From contig NC_067285.1 in the NCBI RefSeq assembly GCF_020740795.1, positions 38,352,511 through 38,416,510 on the forward strand: a stretch of 64,000 nt of DNA, written 5' to 3'. This stretch comes from Apus apus. Lineage: Eukaryota; Chordata; Aves; Apodiformes; Apodidae. How positions within the stretch are numbered: position 1 is the first letter of the stretch; each line of letters starts with the position of its first letter. The notes under the pieces are model-generated. The model did not search any database, was not told the origin of the DNA, and saw nothing but the letters and a program-made list of their open reading frames with translations. A program made the translations under genes and the position numbers. Of the stretch, positions 1 to 12,416 are shown piece after piece.

Positions 1-3000
1 AGGAACACTCATATAAAAAAACAGAAGTCCAAAACCACCCTCAAAAAAAAAAAAAAAAAAAACAAAAAAAAACAAAAAAACAACACCAAAAAACAACCAC
101 CTGTAGCAAAGAAAACCATTGCTAATGGAAGTGAAAATACCAGCTGAGTAAGCTGAACAAGCAGTCCTTGAAATATGTCTGAAAAGGAGCACCATAGACA
201 AGCTTCCTCCAATTTGTAAAGAAATACAACCTGGATCCAAGCTTTTGTCTTCTGAAACTCAGAAAATATTCACTACGGACCACACCTTGCAGGAATAATT
301 TTTTTACAAGGTAAGGAAAATCATTATTCATCAAGCCAACATTTTGTGTTTTAGAATATTTGCTAATATTTTCATTTCTTATGGTAACTCTATAATTGAA
401 TTAAGTAATTTTTACAATTATCATTATTAATAAAGTTATTTTAGTAATCCTCAGTCTTAAAATAAGTAATTTGAACAGCTGCCACTACCATCAAGTTCAG
501 TATTTCAAGACTCACTTTCCGATGCAAGATTTAGGGATCAGTACTTATGGAAGGACAATTAACGTTCATTTCCAGCCAGCTTTAACAGACTATTTAGCAG
601 GCATATATTATATAGTAGCAAAACAAAAACGTGACCCTGTTCTCCTGTAAGTGTATTCGTATAATAAAGCTAGGATTTGAAATGCTATGACTTGAAAGAT
701 TCCCATCCCCCCTTTAAAGGATTTCCTTAGGTAGTAAATAGATACCCATATTCTCTCTCCACACACGTTTGTTTCTATACAGAAATAACAGACTCATTAA
801 AAAAAAAAAATCTCCTTCAGTCTTTGGCTTTACTTTTGCAGCAGAATTAGCTTTGCACCAGTACACATTTCTGGAATTCAAACGCTGAAAGTTCATTTGA
901 GCTGCAAATTGAAAGGATTCCAATTTTGGTGATGTCAAATAATCTCTTCGGATTTTTCTGGTGAGAAAACGTGTTAAAAACAGGGACATTTGCAGTATCC
1001 CCTTATGTACTCAGAAGGATCAGTCATTCTCACACCCTGTGGCTAACAGCTGACTACTTTATGCTCTAAGTACTGCTCTCTTTTTATTTACATGTAAATT
1101 TGGACAGAAATCCACAAGAAACCAAACAGAACTGAACTCCAAGAAGATCTGAAATGGAGGTTTCTGCTATTTCTCCCATAAGACTCATGCAAATTCCCCC
1201 CACTGATAGTCCTTGTTGCAACTTCAAGAGCAGCTTCTGTGAAAAAATAGTAACTGCAGGAGGGTAATTCAAAGACATTCCTACCTCTTCGGTTTGTGTC
1301 ATCAGGCAACAGAAAAACAAGAGGACAAATGATACCACGGGGCTTCCCAGCCTGGCAGGTCACTGGGCAGCTGTTCAGGTTAGGAACACCCAACGCTGTG
1401 GCCAGCTTGCATCCTCATAGACCCCAAAAGGCTGGTGCACAGTCCTGTAATAAACACTTCTGTTCCATAGGAGGGATTTTCATCATAACTAGTATCACAC
1501 ACTGGTTTCCAAGGCTTAGCTCCACATCACAGAGCTCAAACTCCATGCAAGATTTTACCTGGAACACTATGGCTGCTTCTTGAAGCCACTATTCGATATT
1601 GAGCCATCAAGGTCTAGAGAGGATGGCAGAGATTGACCCCAAAGCAAGCACTCCAGCAGGCTGCAGTACAGATTTAATCAAGAGATTTTAAAGTTCTGTA
1701 ACTTATTACATACACCACACACTGCTTTATCACCCAATTATGTGTGCCATAACTGCCTGCAAGACTGTCCAACAGCAATAAAAAGCATCCCTGCCAGAAA
1801 CTGTGTACAACCCTGAGCAAACACAGTAGAAACAAGATGCTACAGCAACTCAAAGTTCAAAGGCAGGGGGCAGAAGCATTGCATTGAATGGTTGTAGGAC
1901 TTCACTTTAACCTTGAAAATTTTATTGCTGTATTTTCAGTTCAAGCCACACAATCAGAGTTAAGAGAAAGACCTCTGCCTCCCCAGCCAAGTTCTGTTAT
2001 TCAGAGGGAGCACAAAAGAGAAGCTTTCCTTTCCTCAGAAATAGCACAATGACACAGAGACACGCTCCTTTATCAATATTAACTGTAAACTGCTATTACT
2101 GGATTTCCAAAGAGCACTCCCTTTTGAGCCTTCTAAGTGGATTTGAAGCCAGAAGCAGCTAATTGACTTCAAACAAGAAAACCTGATAGTAGTTATCAGA
2201 GCCCTTTTAATTTGCTCAAAGCAAAAGTTCAAATTCTAAATCTAATGCACAAAGGAAATACGTGAAAGGCAAGTCACTGGAGCGTGACAAGGATGCTATC
2301 TCACTAAGGCAATGAAGTCATCTTTACCAGTGCCACAGAGGAAACAACCCCATGCCACAGATTCAGAGTTAGAACTTTGTGAATGTTCTTTTCAACGAGG
2401 CATCTTTAAACCCAGCCTAAATTCTTCTGGTGCTCCCAACCCATGAGGAGGAATTCAAGCACAAACCACTAAAAGCTATGCTATATTTGATAGGGACGCA
2501 TATCACAACATAACCAACATAAAATGTAACCAATTCAGTAAAAAAAAAGGTAAAAATCAGAAGCCTGGCAAATCCACACTAACAGACTGGCACACAGGAG
2601 CATTGTTTTCTGAACCCACAGCAGTAAGTGCCTTCATGCATCCTTTCTCCTGAAGCAGCTATTCCAGCCAGTGGATCTTTGCTCAACCCAAGCAACACTT
2701 TGCATCTGCTCCTCCCTGGCAAGACAGCACCTCTGACTCTGCCTAAGAACTACTACCTGCAAGTAGCTGATTGCAGACCTACCAGCAAAAAAATAAATAT
2801 AGGTTCTCTCCTTCCTCTCCTGCACAGCAATTTTCATTCACAACCTTGCACAAAACACCTTCCAGCTTGCTATTTATGATGGGTCTTTAAGGTGGCAGCA
2901 CCAGGCAGAAAGACAAATGGCTTCTCCAGTGCTGCTGGAAGAACACTGGTGTATGTGAGCAAAGCGCCCTTGCTGATAAGTAGGTAGATCAGAAAACAAA

Positions 3001-5029
3001 AGGAGTTACAGGTTTTCCCTTCTCACAGGGATATTTTCCTTTCAAGTTTCTGCAGAATTTTAACCTTTTCTTATCAAGGTGAGACATCATTAACCGAAGC
3101 ACTTGCCCTATACCCACAGTAGGACTGTGAAAGCACATTTTGAAAGCTCCTCTACAGAACTCCCTCTTAAAAACCTACTGTGAGGAATACCATAATACAA
3201 CACCAGTACATCAGGGTGTTGTCTGACTGTGGAGGGATTTCAAGATTTAAAATTATTGCCTGGAAATTTAAAGGAAAAAAACTTCAGTTATGAGCTGCAG
3301 AAACCCTGCCGGACCTTGCTGGGAGCTAGATGGATATGGTTCAGCCTGAGGCTGTTACCTCGCTAGGAATGCCCTGTGCACATAAATGAAAACCTCATCC
3401 CTCCTCTGAACTGGGGGGTATGGGGGGAGCAGAAAGAGCCAATCCACAATTCCCTCTCACCCCACTTTTAAGTCTGGACAGCAGCAAGACACCTCACTGC
3501 CAGCTCCTCCTAGGCTATCCATCATTCCTCTCCAGCTGCTGGCCCTTTGAAGTCTTGGAAATGCAGGTTAAGAGCAGCCTCTTCCTTAAAGTACAGTCAC
3601 TGCTTTTACAAATGTGAAATTCAAACTTAGCAGGACTGAAGGATAAGTTACAAACAAATCCTTCCCATGATATGTTTTCTGGAAACTTAAGGGTCTGGGA
3701 CTACTTCATATTTGCATCTAACGGTGGGGAGAATGACTCACAGAAAAAGCATCACTGCAGATCACACTAACCTTCACCCTTCAGATCATACTGACACTCA
3801 GTAGGTGTCAGGTGAAGTTACTGAGAACTAAAATCACTAGCCAAAATAAATCAAGCCTTGCAAAACTGAACTCTACAATCCTCTGACATGACAGAAGTCA
3901 TTAGGAAAGGTCTTTCAGCACTTGCTTGAGCACCGAGTGGCAAATCAGTTCACATACATGCAACTGTGTGAACAAGCACACACACAGATGCAAGCAATCC
4001 CTTTTAATAATTCTGCATATGACTGGAAACTAGTACAACAAAATTAAGTCTGTCATTCAATAGTTGCTGGGGTTTGGAAGCCTTCAGTTTGGGATTTTTT
4101 TGGTTGAGGAGGGTGTCTCTGTACCTCACTCTTAATGACAATTTTCCTTGGATTATCAATCAAAAAAAGAACCAGGCATGTTCCTGCAGACTATCACATC
4201 AGCAATTACTAAAGAACAAATTCTGTGTGCAACTACACATCCCTTTTTTTTTTTTAATGGAAAACATGTACATTTCAGGAATAACCAAAACAATTAAGCC
4301 CCTAAGTAGCTAGCAGCCTAAGCACAAAGTCATGTTTAGATGCACAGTAAACTGCACCTCCCTGGACCAAAAGAGAGCAAGTATCTATAGCGTACACAGA
4401 ACAGTTCTCTGATGGAGCTGTTACTCTCAGGATCTGCCCTAGGGCACAACCTCGCTGCTACCCATGCACCTAGCTTCACATGGGAGCAGCTCCGGGGGAA
4501 GGATCAAGAAGTAGCAGACCAGCTCCTCTTGAATGTAAATACTAAAAGGATGCACTCCTAACGAAGGAGAAATCCACTGATAATTAACGTCGTTGTAAAA
4601 AAAAAAAACAATAAAAAAAACAAAAACAAACCCACAAACAAAAAACCCCCAACGACCATCACAAAGGTACGTGAACAAAAGGATGGTTAAATTCTCATTT
4701 CTATGTTGGCTCTTGAGCAGAGCAGCTCTGGGCTGCAATGCTTAGCAGGAAGCTCACAAAAGGGAAAAAGAGCAATAAGGAGCCTGTCTCAGCTAAGAAA
4801 ATACTCCCATATGGCCACATACCATTTGGAACGCTAAAAACTTGAGAGGAAATACGATTTCCTTGAGCCAGCTGCTGCTGACAACTCAACTGAAGATAAA
4901 CTGAAACTATACAAAAAGTTTTCAAACAGCATGGAGCGTTTCTCAAGTTCCCACCGGCTAACAAGTACCAGACGAGGACGTCTACAGACATAATCTCTCT
5001 AGGAAAGAACTCGAGGGGAGAGAAGCCCC
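1..5029. other. No gene seen; probable first intron of the gene starting at the 5-kb CpG island
   Basis: AT-rich unique-looking sequence. No frame resembles a known protein and I find no SLC4A4 coding exon. It contains A-rich tracts near 45-100 and 4599-4650 and a poly-T run near 4245. It would be intronic if the minus-strand transcript from the CpG island is real. Confidence 0.4.
44..100. repeat. A-rich low-complexity tract
   Basis: A run of about 20 A followed by (CAAAAAAA)-like units and CAACACC. Confidence 0.85.
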
Positions 5030-5187
5030 CGAGCGCTCCCGCCCCAGCCCGCGCCCACCGCCCGTCACGGCGTGTCCGCGCGGCCCCGCTCCGGCCCAAA
5101 GAGCCGCGCAGGAGCCGAAAGCGGCCGCGCAGGCAGGTGCGCCGGACCCCGCCGAGCCCCCCCACGGGTCCCCGGGGCCGCGCTCAC

Positions 5188-5808
5188 CTGCGGGGCTCGG
5201 GCTTGCGGCGCTCCTCCAGCTTGGCGGCGGGCGGGGGCTGCGGGGCAGCCGGGCGGGGAGCGGCAGGCGCGAGCGCGGCGGCGGGGCGGCTTCAGCAGGC
5301 GGTGCGGGGCATAGCTACGCACCGCGCGTGGAGAGAGACACAGATCTACACAGACATCTATACCTGTCTCTATGCCCGTACAGCCGCCTGCCTGCTTCGC
5401 TGGCTGCTCCGGCCCCGGGAGCGCAGGGGAAGGCCCCGCGGCGGGGCCAGCGGAGCGGCTGTGCTGGCGGCGCCCGCCCCGGCCCGCATTTAAAGCCGCC
5501 CGCAGACTCGGACGTCCCCTCGCCCGGTCCCATCCCGTCCCATCCCATCCCCCGCCGCTCGGCTGCCGCTCGGCGTCACGGGGCCCCGGGGCGGGGAGGC
5601 CGGAGGAGGAGCCTGCGGGGCCGGGGCTGCCGCTGCCCGGGCGGTGTCCCCGCCCCGGGGCAGGTGCTCCGCGGCTGCCCGCGCCGCCGTGGCAGGCGCG
5701 GTGTTTCCGCCGGACCCGCTGTCTCCATCGGAACTCCCCTAGGTCCATCGCGCTCCCTCTGCCAACACAGTCGTGTCCCCGAAAGCCGCCTCACGTCACT
5801 TTTTCCGT
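5188..5808 (-). other. Candidate non-coding first exon (possibly SLC4A4)
   Basis: The CpG island downstream of DCK contains a strong minus-strand donor: CCCCGCAG followed by gtgagc, with the last exon base at 5188. Upstream lie a TATA-like CTATAAAAAG (5840-5831) and a second TA-rich motif TTTAAAT (5494-5488). In vertebrates the next gene after DCK in the same orientation is SLC4A4, whose longer transcripts start with an untranslated exon at a CpG island. Position and orientation fit. The frame running into the donor is open only from a TGA at about 5292 and has no ATG, so I treat the exon as 5'UTR. No SLC4A4 coding sequence is visible, so the assignment rests on synteny alone. The 5' end is approximate. 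Confidence 0.4.
5791..5798 (-). promoter_or_regulatory. CRE-like site (TCACGTCA)
   Basis: One mismatch from the palindromic CRE, within the same CpG island. Confidence 0.4.
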
Positions 5809-5830
5809 CAGTTCTTCACTTGCTGGCCGG

Positions 5831-5840
5831 CTTTTTATAG
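5831..5840 (-). promoter_or_regulatory. TATA box candidate (CTATAAAAAG)
   Basis: A near-consensus TATA box on the minus strand at the edge of the CpG island. It would place transcription start near 5805, heading toward the donor at 5188. Confidence 0.45.
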
Positions 5841-6054
5841 CTGCCCCTCCATCCACCGCCTGCCAAGCTGCCTGTCCACGGGCACCCCCTGCCTCAGCCC
5901 CAGGAGACGCCAGGCTGCCATCCCACAGGGCAAGGGGGGAATGGCACTGCCAAGAAAGAGCAGGAGGGTTCCCCACAACAGCAACCCTACCGCACCAAAA
6001 ACACCCAACCAAGGAGGTAGCATCTTGGACAAAGGCACGTACCACTGAGGGTAA

Positions 6055-6079
6055 GAAAAAAACAAACAAACAAACAAAC
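6055..6079. repeat. (AAAC)n microsatellite
   Basis: Short AAAC tandem run ending in CCCC, just outside the 5-kb CpG island. Confidence 0.85.
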
Positions 6080-6116
6080 CCCCACAACACCACAGGGAAA
6101 ATGTAGAAAACATCAT

Positions 6117-9100
6117 TCAGTGAGTTTGTTATGAATTTGCAAGGAAATAAAGTAATATTTTACATGGTGCTTTTCCTTGGCTTGCAGCACAGTAAGACAC
6201 ACCCATCGCCAACCAGCCTTTGCTGCCCACAGGTGTAGTCTAAGTTCCCCTTCTCTCTCTTACACACACATTCTTCTGCTTAGATGAACTGCCCTTCAAA
6301 AAGTCCATTCCAGATTTTGGAAGAGAGCACTAACACAAATATGCTCGATCTTGTTCCATACACTCCTGTGCTCAGCTTTACTGTCTGGTCAAGGTGACAA
6401 GATCCATAACATCTATTTAAACAATGGGGCTCTGCAAAGGAACATGGCAGAACAGCAATCCATCTGTGGGAAGGACATGGACACTCAGAGGAACAAAGGA
6501 CACTATTGTAGCTCTGTAAATTAAAAATTCCATTTCTGTAAGGTTTAGGATTACCACACAGCAACAGCCTCATCAGCTGCTCATCAACTACCAAGCTCCA
6601 TTTTTTGTGACCCATTCAAATTCTGTATTAGGGAATCATATGCAACCCACTGGACAGGCAAAAAAGGCAGCAGGAACAGAAAGCACAGCACTTGCAGGCC
6701 CAAGTGAGAGCACTGCAAAAGCCACCTCCCTGCTGAACTCCCCCTCTCCCTTATGCTGCTGTCTCTGAAAACAGGTAATCCCCTTCACCCCTATTTTAAT
6801 GTTTTCCTGAAAGATCTCAGGCCTGTGGTCTGCACATTAATTGGTCAGGACTTTAATAACTCTAATTCCTGAAGTAACTGTTGTTAATGGGTTTCCACTG
6901 GGTCACTGACAGCATAGGGGTGACTTTCATGGCTTGCAGGTGTATTTCATTTGAACTGATGTCCCTGTACTAATAACAGCAAAGCACTGAATCAGTTGAG
7001 AAGCTTTGTATACCCAAGACCTAACCCAAGTAACTACACGACTTCCCCCCTTCTAAGGCATAGGCAACAGCTCAGAATCGATGAATCCTCTGTTCATGCT
7101 TTACCTCCCTAGGGATATTACAATTAGTTTGTACATTCAACTTCACTGCTACTTATAAATTAACTGGGAAGCTTCTGAAGAAAAAAACACATTAGCTACT
7201 TCAGAAGATTGCTGTTGCTTCTTGCCACTTAGACAAGTAATGGGGGTTTTAGGATCCCTCCAAGTGTTTAGATCCCTCAGTGAAAGCACCTCCTGGATGG
7301 TTCTCAGCAGCTGCCTCTTAACTCCCTATTTCAGCAACAAATCCAAATAACTCCCATACTATTTCCATTTCCTCACAGTTCATTGTAACTTAAAACACTG
7401 TCATCTAAAACCCAGGCATTTAATTTTCTGCCTAAACAGAGTTTTTGACATTAGGATGCACAAGGTTAAATCAGTCTTTAAATATACCATCACTACATTT
7501 AACAATCTAAAACCCTACCAAAACCATTCCCAGGAGTCTTTAAATCAAGATCCAAGGCAATTACCTCAGCCAAGTTTGAGAATGAGCACCCTCTACATGT
7601 AGAGAAACACACAAGTAAAATGACCTAATAATCCTGTCACTGCGACAAACTGAAAAACCAGCTAGAGCCGACTTGTCCGATGCACTGTATGTATGCACCT
7701 CTTGGCGTCACTGACACACACTGGCTCGCATAGTCACTCTTAAAATTTACCCAGTCCTTTCCAATATGTTTTCTGTTTAATTTAATACACGGAGATAAGC
7801 TTGTCACTCAGAACTAAAGCCCGCTAACATTCCATTCACAGCACGGGCAAGGAAGGAACAGTTTTGTTTGAGAAGCCTGTGGCTGTTTAAACCTGCCTTT
7901 CAAGTCAGCTGGCTTCAACCCAGGACACAGAGACTTGGTGAAGACAAGATGTGCAGATGGTCTTCCATAAAGCCTGCCTCCTGCTCACAACCACGGCAAT
8001 ACTAACCTGCCTCAGGAACAGCACAGGACAGGATGCCACAGTCAACTAAACCTCTGCTGGTAGACAGAAATGTTTCTTCTGCCTTCTCATGCAGCGCTCT
8101 TTTCCTGTGAGGTTGCACAAGGTACCAGTGTCACTGCCAATGTTTCACATGTATATGGGCAGTGAGAAGAGGATGTAAAGATTAGAGAACATGTAAATGC
8201 ACATGCGCAATAGAACTGGTAGGGTAAAACTCTCCCTGTGGGCAGGTTATTCCATAAATGCATCTTGCAGCATTTCTGGTGGATTCCTCATAAGCTGCTG
8301 ATGCTGACCACAGCATTGTCAGTCAGAGATGCTGCTGAACTGGATGGGAACTGGCAGCTCCTGCATTTCCAGGGATTTGTGCCGACAACCAAGTGATAAA
8401 ATATTTGCATTGGATTAAGTCAGCAGTAATTCCATCTAAGCCAGGAAGTTTCAGACCGTAAAACTATTTCAATAAGAAGAACTAGGTGCAGAGAGACCAC
8501 AGTTGTACTGGGTCTAAGAGGCTTTGTATTGTCCTTTGTTGACAAATGGTCAGGTCCAAGTCATCATTTACGAAAGGAGGCTCAACCCTGAACACCTTTG
8601 TGCATGCAAGTATTCCTCTCTCCAGCAACAAAACAAATAATGCATGTTTTCAGGACTCAATCCTTGACCCTGGCTGTTCCTAAGGATCTCGATGTTTGGG
8701 GTTTTTTGTTTTGTTTTTTAAAAAGACACAGGTATGCAGCTCATTCTAGCTGTCAAACTCAACTTCCTGCATTACATTCCTTAGCATTACAGCTGAATTA
8801 GTCCAATAGCACTGATTTCTAAGGGCAACCATGAAAACCAATTCTGTAGCACACATATTTGTATTTCCCCTGTTTGTTCAAGTCACCAAGAATCAGTACT
8901 TGTCCATCCTTTCTATCCACTTCCCAGGAAATCTAGACAGAACTCAACATCTCAGCATTAGCTGATAGCTGGGTATTAAAGGTCTAAGGTAAGTAAACCT
9001 ATTGGCTTTTGAACTTGATCAGCAGGTCCTGCATTTTCTAATAGTCCTGCCTCAATTAGCCGGGAAAACTTTTCAGACTCCATAAGAGTCCTAATTCAGC

Positions 9101-9740
9101 CTTCTGACTTGAGTGTCTGCCCAGTAACTGTGAAGCCACATGCAGGGCCCAAAGAAGGAAATGGCCAAATTCCCACTGACTTCCCCTGCACTAGCTCACA
9201 CCTAAATCTTTCAAAGGTGGAGGAAGAAAACAGGAGATGCTGAAAGTTTTTCAGCTGAGATAAGACAAAAATCAAATGTTAGGGGCTCAAGGGTTTTTTT
9301 GTGATGTGAGCTTGATGTGGTTATCATTAATAATACATCATGTCTGCTTGAGAGCAATGAGCAATTCTGGATCGCTCTGGTAGCCATATAGGCCACGTGA
9401 TCTCTTCACTCACATCAAAAGAAGAGAGCTGTGGGGATTACGTCGTCTGGGTCAATTGCTTCTGGTACCTTCCAATACTCCTGATAACTTCTGATAGCAC
9501 AGCACAACAGTCTCAAAAGCTTTTTCAGTAGAACCTCTAGTTCAGGTTGGAAGGTTAAACACATGGAGATCAGAATATAGTAAGTGTTGTGCTCTGGGAA
9601 GCAACACAAACTTGTGCTTTTATGTTGCTATGTATCTGTATACACAGACCTGTATGCAAGACCGGCCAGTCACATACTGCTACTTCCAGGATTTCATTGT
9701 CTAAATCACTCCTATATTTCCTTGCAAAATCATCCCTGAT
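6117..9740. other. Gene-poor interval, nothing recognised
   Basis: AT-rich sequence with only short frames and no similarity I recognise. No repeat family is identified here. Confidence 0.5.
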
Positions 9741-9774
9741 CGTTCCAGCAGCAGCAAGTCCTCCCCACACAAAA

Positions 9775-10025
9775 CGGCCGAACCTGTGGCACCCAGCAGC
9801 AGGAGGGCTGCCAGGAGCTCCCGGGCTGCTCGGGGCCAGCGGAGCAGCCGGCGGGCAGCGCGCCCGAGCCCGCAGCGCTGCGCGGGGGCCCTCTGCTGGA
9901 AAGCTGCACCCCCGGGCCCCGCCGCTGGCACCCCCAGCTCCAGCCCCCCGAGAGGGGCGAGCAGCGATTGTTCCCTTCGCAGGAAGCGAGCTGGGCTTCC
10001 TGCAGGGTAGGTCGAGCGCCCCAGC
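9775..10025. promoter_or_regulatory. Small CpG-rich island of unknown role
   Basis: About 250 bp of strongly GC- and CpG-rich DNA in an AT-rich setting. A plus-strand donor-like CTGCAGG-gtaggt occurs at about 10006. On the minus strand a TATATAAAC motif lies upstream, near 10149-10157. Either could mark a small first exon, but there is no supporting homology. Frames crossing it (for example 9701-10204 minus and 9589-10050 plus) are not recognised. Confidence 0.45.
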
Positions 10026-10352
10026 CTGGGGGAGCAGTGGAGAAAGGTGATTTCATCCGCCTGGAGTTGTGTCCTACTCCGTGCTCCGGGGCGTGAAGCC
10101 GAACCAGTCTCTGGTCTAAGAGCCAAAAAATAAAGACAGTGTATTTGTTTATATACCCACAAAAACCACCAGAGCATAAGGATGCTGAAACGCGCTTCCG
10201 CCACCTACAACTGCTGGGATACTGAAACAACAAATCTTCACCCCCCTCTAGACTGAGGAATGGCGAAGAGAGCTGAAGAAGAGCAGAGCAGCCCAGCTGT
10301 CTGAAGCACTTCTGTGATTTTCAACACATTGCCTCTCCTCTGTTTCACAGTG

Positions 10353-10356
10353 AGTT
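10353..10356. repeat. LTR target-site duplication, left copy (AGTT)
   Basis: Directly abuts the TG end of the LTR; its partner is at 11027-11030. Confidence 0.75.
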
Positions 10357-10416
10357 TGTGAGAAACGTCTGTCGTGCCAACGAACAGCCCCACACGGATC
10401 CTGCAGCCAAGCATAG

Positions 10417-10422
10417 TTTATT
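10417..10422 (-). promoter_or_regulatory. LTR poly(A) signal AATAAA
   Basis: Minus-strand AATAAA about 64 bp after the TATA motif and 60 bp before the CA end of the LTR. Confidence 0.65.
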
Positions 10423-10930
10423 TACATTCTTGCAAGTATGGGTGACCTAAACAAGTAGGCACACCCATAGCAAGGTGAATAACGGTTTATATTCCCTATT
10501 CCCGTTGTAAAGTTCCCTCCCGTTTCCCCACTGGCTGGGCACTCCAGGGTTTACAGCCCATCTGACGCTTCTAATTATCCTATAAGTTTCCTGCCGCTGT
10601 TCACACATCCCATTCTAGCAGGTTACTTTTTACCTTTTAAGGTAAAATTCTGACCTTTCTTGCCCCCTTGGCTGTCTTCCCAATTACCAAAATGATCTAT
10701 ACCTATTGGTGTCATCCTACCTGGAGGACCAAGATAGAAGTGGCTTTGTTCGGCCTTATCTTGGCCATAAATCCTGCTCCATGTTCGGATCCCCCAGATG
10801 GAGCCCAAGTAAATCCCTCAGGTTATTGGACCGTAAACCACTCCAGGTGTCATTGGAATGTGCAGGTATCTCACTTCTCTTAAACTATTATATTCCTAAC
10901 ATAGGGTATATATAAAAAAAAAACAACAAT

Positions 10931-11009
10931 ATGCTTCTAACACTAAGGATGTGAAAACAACACTGAACCCAACACTATGCTTCTAACACTAGGATGCAAA
11001 AACAACACT
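10931..11009. repeat. Two-copy direct repeat in LTR U3
   Basis: ATGCTTCTAACACTA(A)GGATG...AAAACAACACT occurs at 10931-10964 and 10977-11009, a 46-bp period. Repeats in U3 often act as enhancers, but function here is inferred. Confidence 0.75.
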
Positions 11010-11026
11010 ACATTTCATTTCTAACA

Positions 11027-11030
11027 AGTT
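11027..11030. repeat. LTR target-site duplication, right copy (AGTT)
   Basis: Directly abuts the other LTR end (CTAACA on the plus strand). Confidence 0.75.
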
Positions 11031-11304
11031 CATGCAGAGAGCAGATCAGAATGGACACAGATTTTTTTTCACGTCTCAGGACAGGAAAGAAATCCCAGGG
11101 TTAAAGTCAATCCTCTTTAGCACAAAGCTAATTGTATCTACATGAAAACAGGGTAGAACAGATATGGTGGGCTGCTAGTGAGAGGAACAGTATTTACATC
11201 ACAAGGATTTATTCTTTTCCCAGTTTCTCCTCCCCCAGTGGTGATTCAGATGAGTTTCTCTTAAATTTCTCTTCCTCATTCCTCAGCTATTGGCACCCTG
11301 GACC

Positions 11305-11326
11305 AAAACAAACAAACAAACAAAAC
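11305..11326. repeat. (CAAA)n microsatellite
   Basis: Short tandem CAAA run. Confidence 0.85.
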
Positions 11327-12389
11327 CCTCAGAGCCATAGGCCAACATGCCCTCCAGTCCTTTTGTATAGCTCCTCTACTGTGGTCCAGACCAATTCTTC
11401 TTCTGAGTACCAAATCTGCACGAAGTATTAACCATCATCATTATAAAAAATCTTCTCCCCATGCACCAGCTCAGGAAAACTTCTAATATTTTATCACTAG
11501 CTGAAAGGACATGGAGAATCTCACCCATTGTCAGTGGAAGGGCAAGTTCTCCAACATGACTGGCACAGAGAAAACCTGCAACTTACGGTCAAAAATCAGC
11601 AGCCTCCTCAACGGGCCTTCTTACCCTCTGGTTGAAGATACCTTCCAACAAGCAGGTGTTGACAGGCATTAGGGTTAGGACACAATGCACATCAGGGAAA
11701 CAAACTCTCCCTGCTTCTCTAAAACTGAATCCTCTCCTATACTCAGAGCATCTCGTCTTGAGCACAGAATATCCTGCAGGAAAGAGTAGCTTGAACAGCT
11801 GGTTACAGTGATCCTTTTCACTCAAGACCACATCTTGTTATGATTAAAAAAAAATCCCAGCTGGATACATAACTGTGCCCAGGTGCCAAGCCTCCAAAAG
11901 ATGGAAAACAGTAAGGTGACTCTGAAATTGAACTTTCCTTCCAATGCTAACAGGAGGTGGAGCATAACTCTAGGCTTAGCTAAGGGATTAAAATCCAACA
12001 GCTTTCCAGCTGGTAACATCCAAGATCAGATATTCCAGTCTTCCTCAAAAGGTGCCTTACATCTGACAGCCTCCATCCAAGATGAAATGTTATGCAGACA
12101 CCTCCACAGGGCTTTGGAGATGCCAAATGGCAGCAGCAGGAAATCCAAAATACAGCATGCTACAGTAAAAAGCAGGTTCCTTGTGAATTCCCCCTTGTTG
12201 GGAAACACTCTCTTCACAAGGCAAACACCTCCAGACCAGGGTCTCCACAGGATCTGAAGGCTTTCCTTATGGCTGAATCTGATGAAACAAAATACCACTT
12301 TCTGGATGCTATAAGCCACAAACTGAATATTTATAGGAAATGCCTTTGATAAACACATCTGTCATCTCAAGAGTCTTTGAGGCCATAAG

Positions 12390-12416
12390 ATAAGAGGGAG
12401 CGTGGCTCCCTCTTAT
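12390..12416. repeat. Perfect 12-bp inverted repeat, 3-nt loop
   Basis: Arms ATAAGAGGGAGC and GCTCCCTCTTAT separated by GTG. All 12 pairs are Watson-Crick. Confidence 0.85.

Larger units (their letters stand above)
5030..5900 (-). promoter_or_regulatory. CpG island at 5.0-5.9 kb
   Basis: Dense CpG and GC boxes, flanked by AT-rich DNA on both sides. Frames of 227 codons (minus, 5065-5748) and 244 codons (plus, 5372-6106) cross it. They are low-complexity Pro/Arg/Ala/Gly sequences without recognisable domains and are best read as GC artefacts. Confidence 0.8.
10357..11026 (-). mobile_element. Solo LTR of an endogenous retrovirus (ERV1-like)
   Basis: A 670-bp element with exact TG...CA ends. 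Read on the minus strand it starts TGTTAGAAATG and ends CGTTTCTCACA, so the termini form an 8-of-9 inverted repeat. It is flanked by a 4-bp target-site duplication AGTT (10353-10356 and 11027-11030); 4 bp is typical of class I (gamma-like) elements. A TATA motif (minus, about 10486-10491) precedes an AATAAA (10422-10417) by about 64 bp, giving U3-R-U5 order on the minus strand. No gag, pol or env and no second LTR adjoin it, so it is a solo LTR left by recombination. The family is not identified. A 61-codon frame in U3 (10623-10808) has no recognisable product. Confidence 0.85.

Noticed and set aside
5372-6106. 244-codon plus-strand frame over the 5-kb CpG island
   Set aside because: Low-complexity Pro/Ala/Gly/Arg sequence without domains; high GC removes stop codons, and other frames there are equally long.
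9701-10204. Minus frame with a signal-peptide-like leucine run
   Set aside because: No ATG near the hydrophobic stretch; the only ATGs lie upstream of or across the putative TATA box.
10623-10808. 61-codon minus frame inside the LTR
   Set aside because: Lies in U3, is short, and shows no similarity; best treated as part of the LTR.
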